Below the pieces are notes generated by a model. It did no database searches. It saw only the letters and a list, made by a program, of their open reading frames with translations, and was not told the origin of the DNA. From an uncultured Opitutales bacterium (lineage in GTDB: Bacteria > Verrucomicrobiota > Verrucomicrobiia > Opitutales > Intestinicryptomonadaceae): a stretch of DNA of 32,349 bases. A program made the position numbers and the translations under genes. The stretch covers positions 1 through 32,349 of the forward strand of contig CALXOC010000022.1 in assembly GCA_944389915.1 (NCBI GenBank), in the 5' to 3' direction. Below, in pieces: positions 9,346 to 16,734 of the stretch (position 1 is its first letter; every line of letters starts with the position of its first letter).

Positions 9346-9861
9346 CTATTTTTCATCATTTTCGCATTCCTGCCGCGTTTCCAAGAGTTCGTCGAGCAAA
9401 TCGGCGGCGGTAGAAGCCATCTCCATGGCGGTATCGGCGAACTCAGCGCCGCGCTTGAGCGCTCCGGTACAACGCGCGGCGGCCTGTTCCTCGTTCCCCG
9501 CCGATATTATTCCATTTACTACGGGAACGGTCGTGGAAAGGGCTATGTTTTGCAGAGCCGCGGCAACGGAATAGGCTATCACTTCGTCGTGTATGGTGTC
9601 CCCCTTTATAATAACGCCGAGCGCTATTATTGCGTCGTAATTATCAGTCTCGGCAAGCATATTGCAGACATGAGGAATTTCCCCGGCTCCGGGCACGCGT
9701 ATCAAACGCACGCTCTCGGCGTCAACTCCGCACGAATTGAGCCTGTCAATCGAATCCCTGACAAGAGAATCGACATATTTTTTATTATAGCGCGACGCCA
9801 CTATCGCATAACGATAGTTTCCCGCGCCGGCCGCCTGAAACGATGGTTTATCTGCGCTCAT
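9346..9861 (-). CDS. ribH: 6,7-dimethyl-8-ribityllumazine synthase
   Basis: Penultimate enzyme of riboflavin synthesis: condenses 5-amino-6-ribitylamino-uracil with 3,4-dihydroxy-2-butanone 4-phosphate. At 171 residues it has the usual lumazine synthase size. Family marks include [15 protein letters not shown] (about 20-34), the [12 protein letters not shown] substrate loop (55-66), [15 protein letters not shown] with catalytic-type His91, and [14 protein letters not shown] (about 117-130). The residue after the His is Asp where most homologues have Phe (HFE), a small deviation. It overlaps the upstream ribBA-like gene by 14 bp, so the product and its C4 substrate enzyme are co-translated. 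Confidence 0.95.
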   Translation of the reverse strand: MSADKPSFQAAGAGNYRYAIVASRYNKKYVDSLVRDSIDRLNSCGVDAESVRLIRVPGAGEIPHVCNMLAETDNYDAIIALGVIIKGDTIHDEVIAYSVAAALQNIALSTTVPVVNGIISAGNEEQAAARCTGALKRGAEFADTAMEMASTAADLLDELLETRQECENDEK

Positions 9862-10951
9862 TTTCCACTCCGTCGGAAAGTTTTATCTCTTCAACTATCT
9901 CAAGCCCGAAACCGTCGGGCAAAACGTGCCGCCCCAAGTGCGTTGTGAGCAGCCGGATTTTTTCAAATCCGAGATTCCTAAGTATCTGCGCGCCCATGCC
10001 GTAATCGCGCATATTCGGTGAAAGCGGCTCACCCTCAGGAATCTTGAGTCCCGAACTGCTTTGGCTTATGTAAATTACAGCTCCCCTTCCCTCTTTCTCG
10101 ACCATGCGCAAGGCCTCGGCAAATCCGTATGCGCCGCAAGGAAAGGAGGCGTCGCAAAATATGTCTGCAAATACGTTTTCAGCATGGACTCTGGCAAGCG
10201 CGGGCTCTGGACCTATGTCTCCCTTTACAAGGGCGCAGTGGACCCGGCCGTCGTGAGACGAAAAACCTATTAGGCGGAAGCGGCCAAAACGCGTGGTTAT
10301 GTCTCTTTCAAATATGCGTTTTATTAGGGTATCGCTCTTGAGGCGAAACTCTATGAGGGAAGCAACGCTCATCATTTTCATATTGTGCCGCTTCTTAAAT
10401 TCCACAAGATCCGGTATGCGCGCCATTGTGCCGTTGTCGTTTAAAATTTCGCATATTGCAGCGCACGGGAACAATCCCGCAAGCTTTGCCAAATCTACGG
10501 CGGCCTCGGTATGTCCGGCGCGTTCAAGCACGCCGCCCGGGCGCGCCCGCAGGGGATTTATATGCCCGGGGCTTACAAAATCGGCGGCTCCCGCTTTTGG
10601 ATCGGCCATCAAACGTATTGTCCTCGCCCTGTCGGCCGCGCTGATTCCGGTGCTAATGCCCTCGGCCGCATCCACTGTAACAGTGAAAGCCGTCCCCTTC
10701 GAATCGCGGTTGAGCCTGACCATGTCGTCTATGCCCAGCTGCATCAGGCGCTCGCTCGTTGTTGGAACGCACAAAAGCCCGCGGGCAAATTTAACCATGG
10801 TGTTTACGGCTTCGGGAGTTATCTTTTCGGCGGCAATTATCATGTCGCCTTCGTTTTCGCGCGATTCGTCGTCGGAAACTATGACAATGCCCCCTTTGGC
10901 AAACTCCGCTATGCACTCCTCCACGCTGTCAAATATATCGGACTTCTTCAT
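9848..10951 (-). CDS. ribB: DHBP synthase (RibB) fused to a degenerate GTP cyclohydrolase II-like domain
   Basis: Residues 1-200 form 3,4-dihydroxy-2-butanone 4-phosphate synthase, which turns ribulose 5-phosphate into the C4 unit of riboflavin. The acidic metal site DDESRENEGD (27-36), TVDAAEGISTG (92-102) and ERAGHTEA (143-150, His147) are intact. Residues 205-367 are recognisably GTP cyclohydrolase II fold, but the active site is damaged. The Zn motif of RibA (HSECLTGDVFGSLRCDCG) reads HAENVFADIFCDASFPCG (256-273), leaving one of three Cys. RQEGRGIGL reads SQSSSGL (296-302), and the stretch before NMRDYG (313) is shortened. I infer the second half has no cyclohydrolase activity, as in the RibBX hybrids described from Proteobacteria. 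No separate ribA is in the window. Confidence 0.9.
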   Translation of the reverse strand: MKKSDIFDSVEECIAEFAKGGIVIVSDDESRENEGDMIIAAEKITPEAVNTMVKFARGLLCVPTTSERLMQLGIDDMVRLNRDSKGTAFTVTVDAAEGISTGISAADRARTIRLMADPKAGAADFVSPGHINPLRARPGGVLERAGHTEAAVDLAKLAGLFPCAAICEILNDNGTMARIPDLVEFKKRHNMKMMSVASLIEFRLKSDTLIKRIFERDITTRFGRFRLIGFSSHDGRVHCALVKGDIGPEPALARVHAENVFADIFCDASFPCGAYGFAEALRMVEKEGRGAVIYISQSSSGLKIPEGEPLSPNMRDYGMGAQILRNLGFEKIRLLTTHLGRHVLPDGFGLEIVEEIKLSDGVENERR

Positions 10952-10962
10952 ATTTAAATCCC

Positions 10963-11688
10963 CTAAATTCCACCCTTCATTAGGCGTTCGATATCCCTAT
11001 TGCCCAAAACTTTCACGGAGCCCTCCGGTATCCGCTTTAACTCAAACGAACCAATTTGGAAACGCTTGAGCTCTTTCACAAAATAACCAACAGCCTCGAA
11101 CATTCTGCGTATTTCGCGCTTTCGGCCCTGGGCTAACCATACTTCCATTCGCCTTGGAGAATCTGCCCGCCCAAACGGATCCGGTATTATCTTTAGCGCC
11201 TTAAGCTTTTCGCCGTCGCAATCCACCCCTCGCAAAAGCGTATTTATTAGAGATGTGTCGAAATCCCTATTTAATAGAACCCTGTATCTCTTTACTATGC
11301 CTGAAGACGGATGGGTTATCCTATTTGCGAGTGAACCGTCGTTTGTAAGAATCAATAAACCTTTGGAATTCTTGTCGAGTCTGCCGCAGCAGAACAGCTT
11401 CATTTCCGAAAAAGGATGGGGCAGAATGTCGAATACTGTCTTTGCCCCGAAGGGATCGCTGTTAGTGCACAATACCCCCTTGGGTTTGTTCATTGCCAAA
11501 ACCAGCCTCTCAGAGTCTGCTCCGCGCGCAACCTTTCCCTCCACGCGCACAATATCCACCGACGGATCTACATCTTGGCCTATCGCAGCCGGCGCGCCGT
11601 TTACCGACACCAAACCCTCGGCGATTTTGCGTTCGGCCTCTCTGCGCGAGCATACTCCGCATTGCGAAATGTATTTTTGTATTCTCAT
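10963..11688 (-). CDS. rluB: RsuA/RluB-family rRNA pseudouridine synthase
   Basis: Isomerises a uridine in rRNA to pseudouridine. The N-terminal S4 RNA-binding domain (MRIQKYISQCGVCSRREAE onward, residues 1-45) is followed by the catalytic domain with MNKPKGVLCT (66-75), GRLDKNSKGLLILTNDG (102-118; catalytic Asp105) and the C-terminal block GRKREIRRMFEAVGYFVKEL. Length 241 fits the short bacterial RluB/RsuA group. RsuA, RluB, RluE and RluF share these motifs, so the target position cannot be fixed; RluB is the likeliest since it is the most widespread. It is the first gene of the ten-gene minus-strand run and faces lptD across the 233-bp divergent region. Confidence 0.88.
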   Translation of the reverse strand: MRIQKYISQCGVCSRREAERKIAEGLVSVNGAPAAIGQDVDPSVDIVRVEGKVARGADSERLVLAMNKPKGVLCTNSDPFGAKTVFDILPHPFSEMKLFCCGRLDKNSKGLLILTNDGSLANRITHPSSGIVKRYRVLLNRDFDTSLINTLLRGVDCDGEKLKALKIIPDPFGRADSPRRMEVWLAQGRKREIRRMFEAVGYFVKELKRFQIGSFELKRIPEGSVKVLGNRDIERLMKGGI

Positions 11689-11921
11689 CTAAAAATTTGC
11701 GTTCCGCGCGAAAAGCCCCGTAAAAGAAGCGCAAAAAAAAAGAACTTCTTCGCGGAGAGATTCCCCCCCGAAAGCGCATTGGGGAAATATAAACGCATTT
11801 TTTTTCGCTCTTTTAAAGAAAAATCGTTCATAAAAGCCAATGATGGCGCTTTTGCGCCGGTAAAGAAGCGGAACTTCTTTTTGTCTTGTTTTTTAGCGCT
11901 AATATAAGATAGATTGGAAGC
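11689..11921. other. Hairpin-rich divergent intergenic region between rluB and lptD
   Basis: The longest gap in the window. It holds two copies of one imperfect palindrome, one at 11721-11750 and one at 11861-11880, each with AAGAAGCG or AAAGAAGCG on the left and GAACTTCTT on the right; the first copy carries an A-rich insertion between its arms. Also visible are a GGCGC-tttt-GCGCC hairpin (11845-11858) and a TTCCCC/GGGGAA inverted repeat (11761-11766 and 11781-11786). No ORF with coding character was found. Both flanking genes must be transcribed from here, so these elements are candidate operators or leader-RNA structures. Confidence 0.5.
11881..11908 (+). promoter_or_regulatory. Possible sigma70-type promoter for lptD
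   Basis: TTGTCT (11881-11886, 4 of 6 to consensus) and TATAAG (11903-11908, 5 of 6) are spaced by 16 bp. Initiation would fall about 6-8 nt before the GTG at 11922, giving an almost leaderless mRNA, which makes this call uncertain. The -35 box overlaps the end of the second palindrome copy. Confidence 0.3.
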
Positions 11922-14216
11922 GTGAATTTAAAAAATACGACATTGAAGGCGGCAACGGCGGCTTTGCTGTCCGTTTTTGCCGCAGCCGCAATGCAGCTGA
12001 GGGCCGCAGATGTTCCGCGGCGCGATGTGCCGTGGGTGTCGCTCAAGCACCAGAGGGAGCTTGAAGCAAAAGCTCTGAAGGCGGCCTCCGGAGATGCCGA
12101 ATCAATAAAAAAAGACAGCGGAAAAAAGAAGTCCGCCCTGTCCAAGCTCATGGAAGACGCAAAGCCGCAACTTAGCGCCGACAAGTTCGAGTATAAGACC
12201 GACGCCTCCGGCGCCCTGATAGCCACAGGAGACGCCAAGATAGCCGACAAACGCTTTGAGCTTCTCGCCGACACCATAGAGTTTTCCCAAAAGGACGAAT
12301 ACGCAAAAGCCCACGGCAACGTGAGAGCCGCGGCCGATATGATGCGAATGGCCTCTACGGACCTCAGCTTAAACTTTGGTTCCGACAAGCTTGAAACCGG
12401 ATACGCGCGTTTCGGCGTAAATCCCGTGTATGCGGAAACCGATTCTATAAAAGGCGACAAAAAATTGGTCGAGCTCGGCAAAAGCAGGGTTTATTTTGGA
12501 GAACCCGGCTTTGCCTCAATGAACGCCAACACTTCGGCTATAAGATACAATGCGGAAACCGAACTGCTCGAGATGGAAAACACCACGATGCAAATAGGGC
12601 CAGTCCCGTTTTTTTACACTCCATATTACTCGCAACACGGGCTGCAAAAACCACCTTTCAATCTTAAGACGCGCGTTGGCATGAACGACGACTACGGGGT
12701 TTTTATAGCCAACGATTTCTTTTACAACGGGCTTGAAGATTTTTCCCCCGGGCTATTGCTGGACTATTACACCAAGCGCTCCGTGCTTGTCGGGCCCGCG
12801 GTTGAATACGACCACAGCGGGGTCGAGACATGGCTCAAGGGCTGGGCCCAGGGAGCCTACATAAACGACAACGCCAACGCCGACATACTCGGATACGATT
12901 CCCTCGGCAACAAGATAGAGCGCGAGCGTTTCTTCATAGAGTTCCGCCACAACCAGTTTATAAACGACAATATCGGAATTGTATCGAACGTAAGTTGGTG
13001 GAGCGACGAATTTGTAACCCGAGACTTCAGGCCCGAACTTTTCTACGACAATCAGACTCCCGATAATTTTGCGGAAGCCACCTATTACGACAGCTTTTTT
13101 ACAGCCTCCGTTTTCACGCGCTTTGCGCCCAACGATTGGGAGTTTGTTCAACAGCGCCTGCCGGAAGTCAGACTCGACATGCAGCCGATGGAGCTGTTTG
13201 AGACGGGAATATACCAAAACTTCTACGCCTCCTACGCGTATCTGCGCCAGTTCGACCCCTACAAATTTGTTGCTCCGGACGCCAGGTACCTGTACAGCAA
13301 CCGCGTCAATGCATACTACGGCATAGAGCGCCCAATACAGTTAAATTCATGGAGCAAAATTACCCCCGTATTGGGGGGCATGGTGACATATTACGCGAAT
13401 GCGCTTAACGGAGACCAAAATTACACCAGGTTTCTCGGCCAAATAGGTTTCGACGCCCAAATGGACGTATGGGGTTCATGGGAGTTCAAGAGCCAAACAA
13501 TGAATATAGACGGCATACGCCACCATATGATACCCATGGTGAGCTACCGCTATATCCCCGCCGCCGGACAGGGCAATCTCCGCGCCCCCCAGATAGACAC
13601 ATACTACTATACGACCTATCCCCCCATACTGGATTTGGGTTCGATGCGCAACATAGACGAGCTGTACAAGACAAATACAATGCGCTTTGGCCTGCAAAAC
13701 ATATTCGAGACGCGCGACGAAGAATACGGATCGCGCGAGATAGCGCGCCTGGACATATTTCAAGATTTTAATTTCGACAAAGCCCCGCTCGCGCAGGCTG
13801 ACGGCCTTCAAAGCTGGTCCGACCTCTATCTAAACGCTTCGGTATCTCCTGCGCGCTGGCTTACAATAGGGACATATTCCCGCTTCAACATAGAGCACGG
13901 GCAAATTCCCGAGGTTAACACATACTTGGGGCTGTTTGACGGGGACGCGGCCTCAATATACTTTATAACAAGTTACCTAATGGGCTCCATAAACCAATAT
14001 TCGGTATTCGCTGACTACCGAATAAGCGAGCGCTTTAAAGTGTATGGGCAATGGAACTACGATAGCTACCTCAACATGTTTACAAACCAGACCTACGGGC
14101 TGTGGACTCGAATGAGCAACACATGGATAATAGAATATCTCATATCCTACCGCCAAGGTTCTACGCGCCAAAACGATTTCACCTTTGGAGTGCGCGCTTC
14201 GCTTTTGATTTTTTAA
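11922..14216 (+). CDS. lptD: LPS-assembly outer-membrane protein LptD
   Basis: Outer-membrane beta-barrel that, with LptE, inserts lipopolysaccharide into the outer leaflet. A GTG start at 11922 gives a signal peptide (residues 1-28, ending LRAAD); an in-frame TAG at 11910 rules out an upstream extension, although the GGAAG at 11916-11920 is unusually close to the start. Residues about 80-200 form an OstA/LptA-like jellyroll (KFEYKTDASGALIATGDAKI, then GNVRAAADMMRMASTDLSL). The block ETELLEMENTTMQIGPVPFF (about 206-225) followed by YTPYYSQHG is typical of LptD at the entry to the barrel. The remaining 530 residues alternate aromatic and polar residues as in beta-strands. At 764 residues the length is usual. 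Seven bases separate its stop from the ScpA frame. Confidence 0.9.
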   Translation: MNLKNTTLKAATAALLSVFAAAAMQLRAADVPRRDVPWVSLKHQRELEAKALKAASGDAESIKKDSGKKKSALSKLMEDAKPQLSADKFEYKTDASGALIATGDAKIADKRFELLADTIEFSQKDEYAKAHGNVRAAADMMRMASTDLSLNFGSDKLETGYARFGVNPVYAETDSIKGDKKLVELGKSRVYFGEPGFASMNANTSAIRYNAETELLEMENTTMQIGPVPFFYTPYYSQHGLQKPPFNLKTRVGMNDDYGVFIANDFFYNGLEDFSPGLLLDYYTKRSVLVGPAVEYDHSGVETWLKGWAQGAYINDNANADILGYDSLGNKIERERFFIEFRHNQFINDNIGIVSNVSWWSDEFVTRDFRPELFYDNQTPDNFAEATYYDSFFTASVFTRFAPNDWEFVQQRLPEVRLDMQPMELFETGIYQNFYASYAYLRQFDPYKFVAPDARYLYSNRVNAYYGIERPIQLNSWSKITPVLGGMVTYYANALNGDQNYTRFLGQIGFDAQMDVWGSWEFKSQTMNIDGIRHHMIPMVSYRYIPAAGQGNLRAPQIDTYYYTTYPPILDLGSMRNIDELYKTNTMRFGLQNIFETRDEEYGSREIARLDIFQDFNFDKAPLAQADGLQSWSDLYLNASVSPARWLTIGTYSRFNIEHGQIPEVNTYLGLFDGDAASIYFITSYLMGSINQYSVFADYRISERFKVYGQWNYDSYLNMFTNQTYGLWTRMSNTWIIEYLISYRQGSTRQNDFTFGVRASLLIF

Positions 14217-14235
14217 CGGGAGAGTGGAAGCGAAA

Positions 14236-15081
14236 ATGTCGAAGGAAAGCGCTGAATACATAGACGACGCCCTTCTTGGGAATCCCGGAATGTCGGTGAG
14301 GCTGGACGTATTCGAGGGCCCTCTCGATCTGCTTTTATTCCTAATACGCAAGAGCGAGATTGATATTTACGATATTCCTATAGCGTCTGTAACGGAGCAA
14401 TACATGGACGTTCTGCGATCGATGAAAAACATGTCCCTTGACATAGCCGGAGAGTTTTTCGTGATGGCCGCAACGCTGATGTACATAAAGAGCAGAATGC
14501 TGCTGCCAGCCGACGAGCGCATAGTGCAGCCGGAGGACGAAGACGAGGACGCCGATATAGACCCGAGATGGAAACTTGTAGAGCAGCTAATAGAATACAG
14601 GAAGGTCAAGCAGGCGGCGGAATCGCTCGAGGACATGATAGACGCGCGCCAAAATTTCGGAGAGCGAATGCTTTCCGACAAGAATATGGCCGCACCCGAA
14701 AGGCCCCTGCAGCCCTCAGACAGAATGGAAATTTGGAACGCCTTCAACATGATACTGAGGCGTTTGGCCGAAAAATTGGTGAGCGGACAAATTACGCGCG
14801 AAAACGTAACCGTTGCCGACAGAATGGAAAAAATACTTTCAATAGGGAAAAGCAAGTTCACATTTTCGTCCATATTCGACGGCGAAAAACCCGGCATAGT
14901 AACAATAATGGCCACATTTTTAGCAATACTTGAACTCACGCGCCTAAAGCGCCTGCGCCTGAGCCAAGACGAACGTTTTGGGGAAATATACTGCGAAGCG
15001 ATTCCCCAGGAAAGCAAAGCGCCTTTGGATTCGGGCACCGGCGTAGAAGAAGGCTCCGTGACAGGGGAGGAAACCGCATAG
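14236..15081 (+). CDS. scpA: Segregation and condensation protein A (kleisin)
   Basis: Kleisin subunit of the SMC-ScpAB complex that organises and segregates the chromosome. The N-terminal SMC-neck-binding part is clear: VRLDVFEGPLDLLLFLIRK (about 22-40) and FFVMAATLMYIKSRMLLP (about 75-92). The C-terminal winged-helix part (about 215-262) includes VTIMATFLAILELTRLKRL split across the last conserved block. The frame opens at a GTG at 14224, but the ATG at 14236 is preferred because GGAAG (14226-14230) lies 5 nt before it. An acidic linker QPEDEDEDADIDP (about 98-110) is present. No scpB or smc is in the window. Confidence 0.93.
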   Translation: MSKESAEYIDDALLGNPGMSVRLDVFEGPLDLLLFLIRKSEIDIYDIPIASVTEQYMDVLRSMKNMSLDIAGEFFVMAATLMYIKSRMLLPADERIVQPEDEDEDADIDPRWKLVEQLIEYRKVKQAAESLEDMIDARQNFGERMLSDKNMAAPERPLQPSDRMEIWNAFNMILRRLAEKLVSGQITRENVTVADRMEKILSIGKSKFTFSSIFDGEKPGIVTIMATFLAILELTRLKRLRLSQDERFGEIYCEAIPQESKAPLDSGTGVEEGSVTGEETA

Positions 15082-15094
15082 GAGACAAGCGCAC

Positions 15095-15331
15095 ATGCAG
15101 GAAAAAAGAAAATCGCGCCTAATAGGACTCGGCTTGGACGGAGACGGGCAAAAGCGCATAACCACCGCCGACAAATTCGACATAATAGGCGGAAGCGAAG
15201 AAACCCACGAGATGATGACCGAAACCGCCATGAAGACTTTTGAAGACTTAAAGCGCAAAGGCAAGGAGCTTGAGGACACATCTCCCGAAGAGCTTAGAGA
15301 TTTAATCAATAAAAACATACCGGGAAAATGA
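15095..15331 (+). CDS. Small conserved-looking protein of unknown function
   Basis: I cannot name a family. The 78-residue protein is soluble and highly charged, with no signal or membrane segment. It begins with a basic stretch and RLIGLGLDGDGQKRIT, has a central GGSEETHEMMTE, and ends in a predicted helix (TFEDLKRKGKELEDTSPEELRD region). It is supported as a real gene by its position: GGAG is 9 nt upstream of the ATG, it starts 13 bp after scpA, and its stop overlaps the glmM start by 4 bp (ATGA). That spacing argues for coupled expression with glmM. A role with ScpA or GlmM would be a guess. Confidence 0.75.
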   Translation: MQEKRKSRLIGLGLDGDGQKRITTADKFDIIGGSEETHEMMTETAMKTFEDLKRKGKELEDTSPEELRDLINKNIPGK

Positions 15332-16680
15332 AATATTTCGGAACGGACGGCATAAGGGGAACATACGGAGACTTCGAAATAAGCGAAGCTTTTTTTTACG
15401 CGCTCGGGCGGGCCGCCGCTCGCGCGGCTCTCGAGGCCAAACACGGCGGGAGCATAGTGGTCGGAGGGGACACGCGCGCTTCAACGGATTCCCTAAAAGG
15501 CGCATTCTGCCGCGGATTGCGCTCTCTAAACGCTGAAGCATCAGACATGGGAGTCCTTCCAACCCCCGCCTTGGCTTACGCGGTATTGAAAAACAAAGCC
15601 CACATGGGTGCAATGATAACCGCCTCTCACAATCCATACACCGACAACGGCATAAAATTTTTCGACGCCAACGCGCGAAAAGTGGAGGACGAAGTTCAGC
15701 TTCGCCTTGAGGAGTATCTCGATGCCGAATTGTCCGCCATGGGAAGTTTTCCGCCGCCGGAACAGTTTAAGCCGAGAAAAATCAGCGCCGGCAACTTTGC
15801 CTTGAACGAATACTCCCAAAAGATGTCCTCATTATTTCCGCAGGGATTCTTGAAAGGGATAAAAGTCGCCATAGACATGGCAAACGGCGCCACAAGCGGG
15901 ATATCGTCAAAAGTCTTTACCAATTACGGAGCGGAGGTAGTGGAGTCGGGCTGCAATCCCGACGGCTTCAACATCAACGCAGAAGCCGGCAGCCAATATC
16001 CGGAAAAGATATCGCGCTTGTGCGTGGAGAGCGGCGCGGATTTAGGCTTTGCCCACGACGGCGACGGCGACAGGCTCGTAATGTGCGACGAGCGCGGCTC
16101 AATCCTCGACGGCGAGGAAATCATGGGCCTGATAGCCTCCGACGCCCTTGAGCGCGGCGCCCTAAAAGGAGGGGGAATTGTAACCACCTTGCAGAGCAAT
16201 CTGGGCCTCGACGAATCTCTCGCCGAAAAAGGGATAAAGGTGTTTAGAAGCGGAATAGGCGACAGGCTTGTAATGCGGGAAATGCTTGCGCGCGGATGCA
16301 ATATTGGCGGCGAAAACTCCGGACACTTCATATTTTCCGAGGTTTCCCCGTGCGGGGACGGCCTTGCCGCGGCGCTTTCCGTGCTTTCTGTGCTATCGCG
16401 CAAAAAATCGAAACTTTCGGAGCTTCGCGGCGGCGTGAAGATGTATCCTGTTGAATCGCGCGCAATGGCAGTAGCGAAAAAAATCCCCATAGAGCAGACA
16501 TTAAATCTATCAAAAGCCATGCGCGAAAGCGAGAAAAGCCTCGACGGGGAAGGCAGAATACTTGTCAGATATTCGGGGACGGAAAAGAAAATCCGGCTCC
16601 TCGTTGAGGGGAAAAACCCGAAAAAAATTGCCGATATCATGGAAATACTTAAAAAGTCCGTCGAATTAGACTTGATGTGA
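15328..16680 (+). CDS. glmM: Phosphoglucosamine mutase
   Basis: Converts glucosamine 6-phosphate to glucosamine 1-phosphate, the step before UDP-GlcNAc formation for peptidoglycan and LPS. The 450-residue protein is full length. The start KYFGTDGIRG is typical; the phosphoserine loop ITASHNPYTDNGIKF contains catalytic Ser100; the metal loop DGDGDR is at 244-249; the sugar-binding GGENSGHFIF is near 324-333; and the phosphate-binding RYSGTEKKIRLLVEG is near the end. These mark GlmM rather than phosphomannomutase. It overlaps the small upstream gene by 4 bp. The UDP-GlcNAc route feeds the same envelope served by lptD upstream. Confidence 0.95.
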   Translation: MKYFGTDGIRGTYGDFEISEAFFYALGRAAARAALEAKHGGSIVVGGDTRASTDSLKGAFCRGLRSLNAEASDMGVLPTPALAYAVLKNKAHMGAMITASHNPYTDNGIKFFDANARKVEDEVQLRLEEYLDAELSAMGSFPPPEQFKPRKISAGNFALNEYSQKMSSLFPQGFLKGIKVAIDMANGATSGISSKVFTNYGAEVVESGCNPDGFNINAEAGSQYPEKISRLCVESGADLGFAHDGDGDRLVMCDERGSILDGEEIMGLIASDALERGALKGGGIVTTLQSNLGLDESLAEKGIKVFRSGIGDRLVMREMLARGCNIGGENSGHFIFSEVSPCGDGLAAALSVLSVLSRKKSKLSELRGGVKMYPVESRAMAVAKKIPIEQTLNLSKAMRESEKSLDGEGRILVRYSGTEKKIRLLVEGKNPKKIADIMEILKKSVELDLM

Positions 16681-16700
16681 ACCCCAATTTTCCTTATAGA
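16672..16700 (+). promoter_or_regulatory. Possible promoter of the TPR gene
   Basis: TTGATG (16672-16677) and TATAGA (16695-16700) are each 4 of 6 to the sigma70 consensus with ideal 17-bp spacing. The -35 box lies at the very end of glmM, and initiation near 16707 would leave a leader of about 28 nt. The leader is AT-rich and has no Shine-Dalgarno sequence. The perfect TATAAT at 16728-16733 is too close to the ATG (16735) to serve this gene. Confidence 0.35.
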
Positions 16701-16734
16701 GCATAAAATAATTTCATTTCAACAACATATAATT

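Noticed and set aside
10952-10962. FMN riboswitch or SAM riboswitch before the riboflavin or methionine genes
   Set aside because: The gap before ribBA is only 11 bp, and metX is preceded by 36 bp after the HtrA-like gene; there is no room for either aptamer and none was seen in the adjacent coding sequence.
10293-11069. 258-codon plus-strand frame across ribBA and rluB
   Set aside because: Antisense to two well-supported genes and without any domain pattern.
14367-15281. 304-codon minus-strand frame antisense to scpA
   Set aside because: Ser/Arg-rich composition of a shadow frame; scpA on the other strand has clear family motifs.
15924-16640. 238-codon minus-strand frame antisense to glmM
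   Set aside because: Shadow of glmM, which has all catalytic motifs; the antisense product is Ser/Pro-rich with no recognisable domain.
16728-16733. Perfect TATAAT before the TPR gene
   Set aside because: It ends one base before the ATG, so a transcript from it would start inside the coding region.
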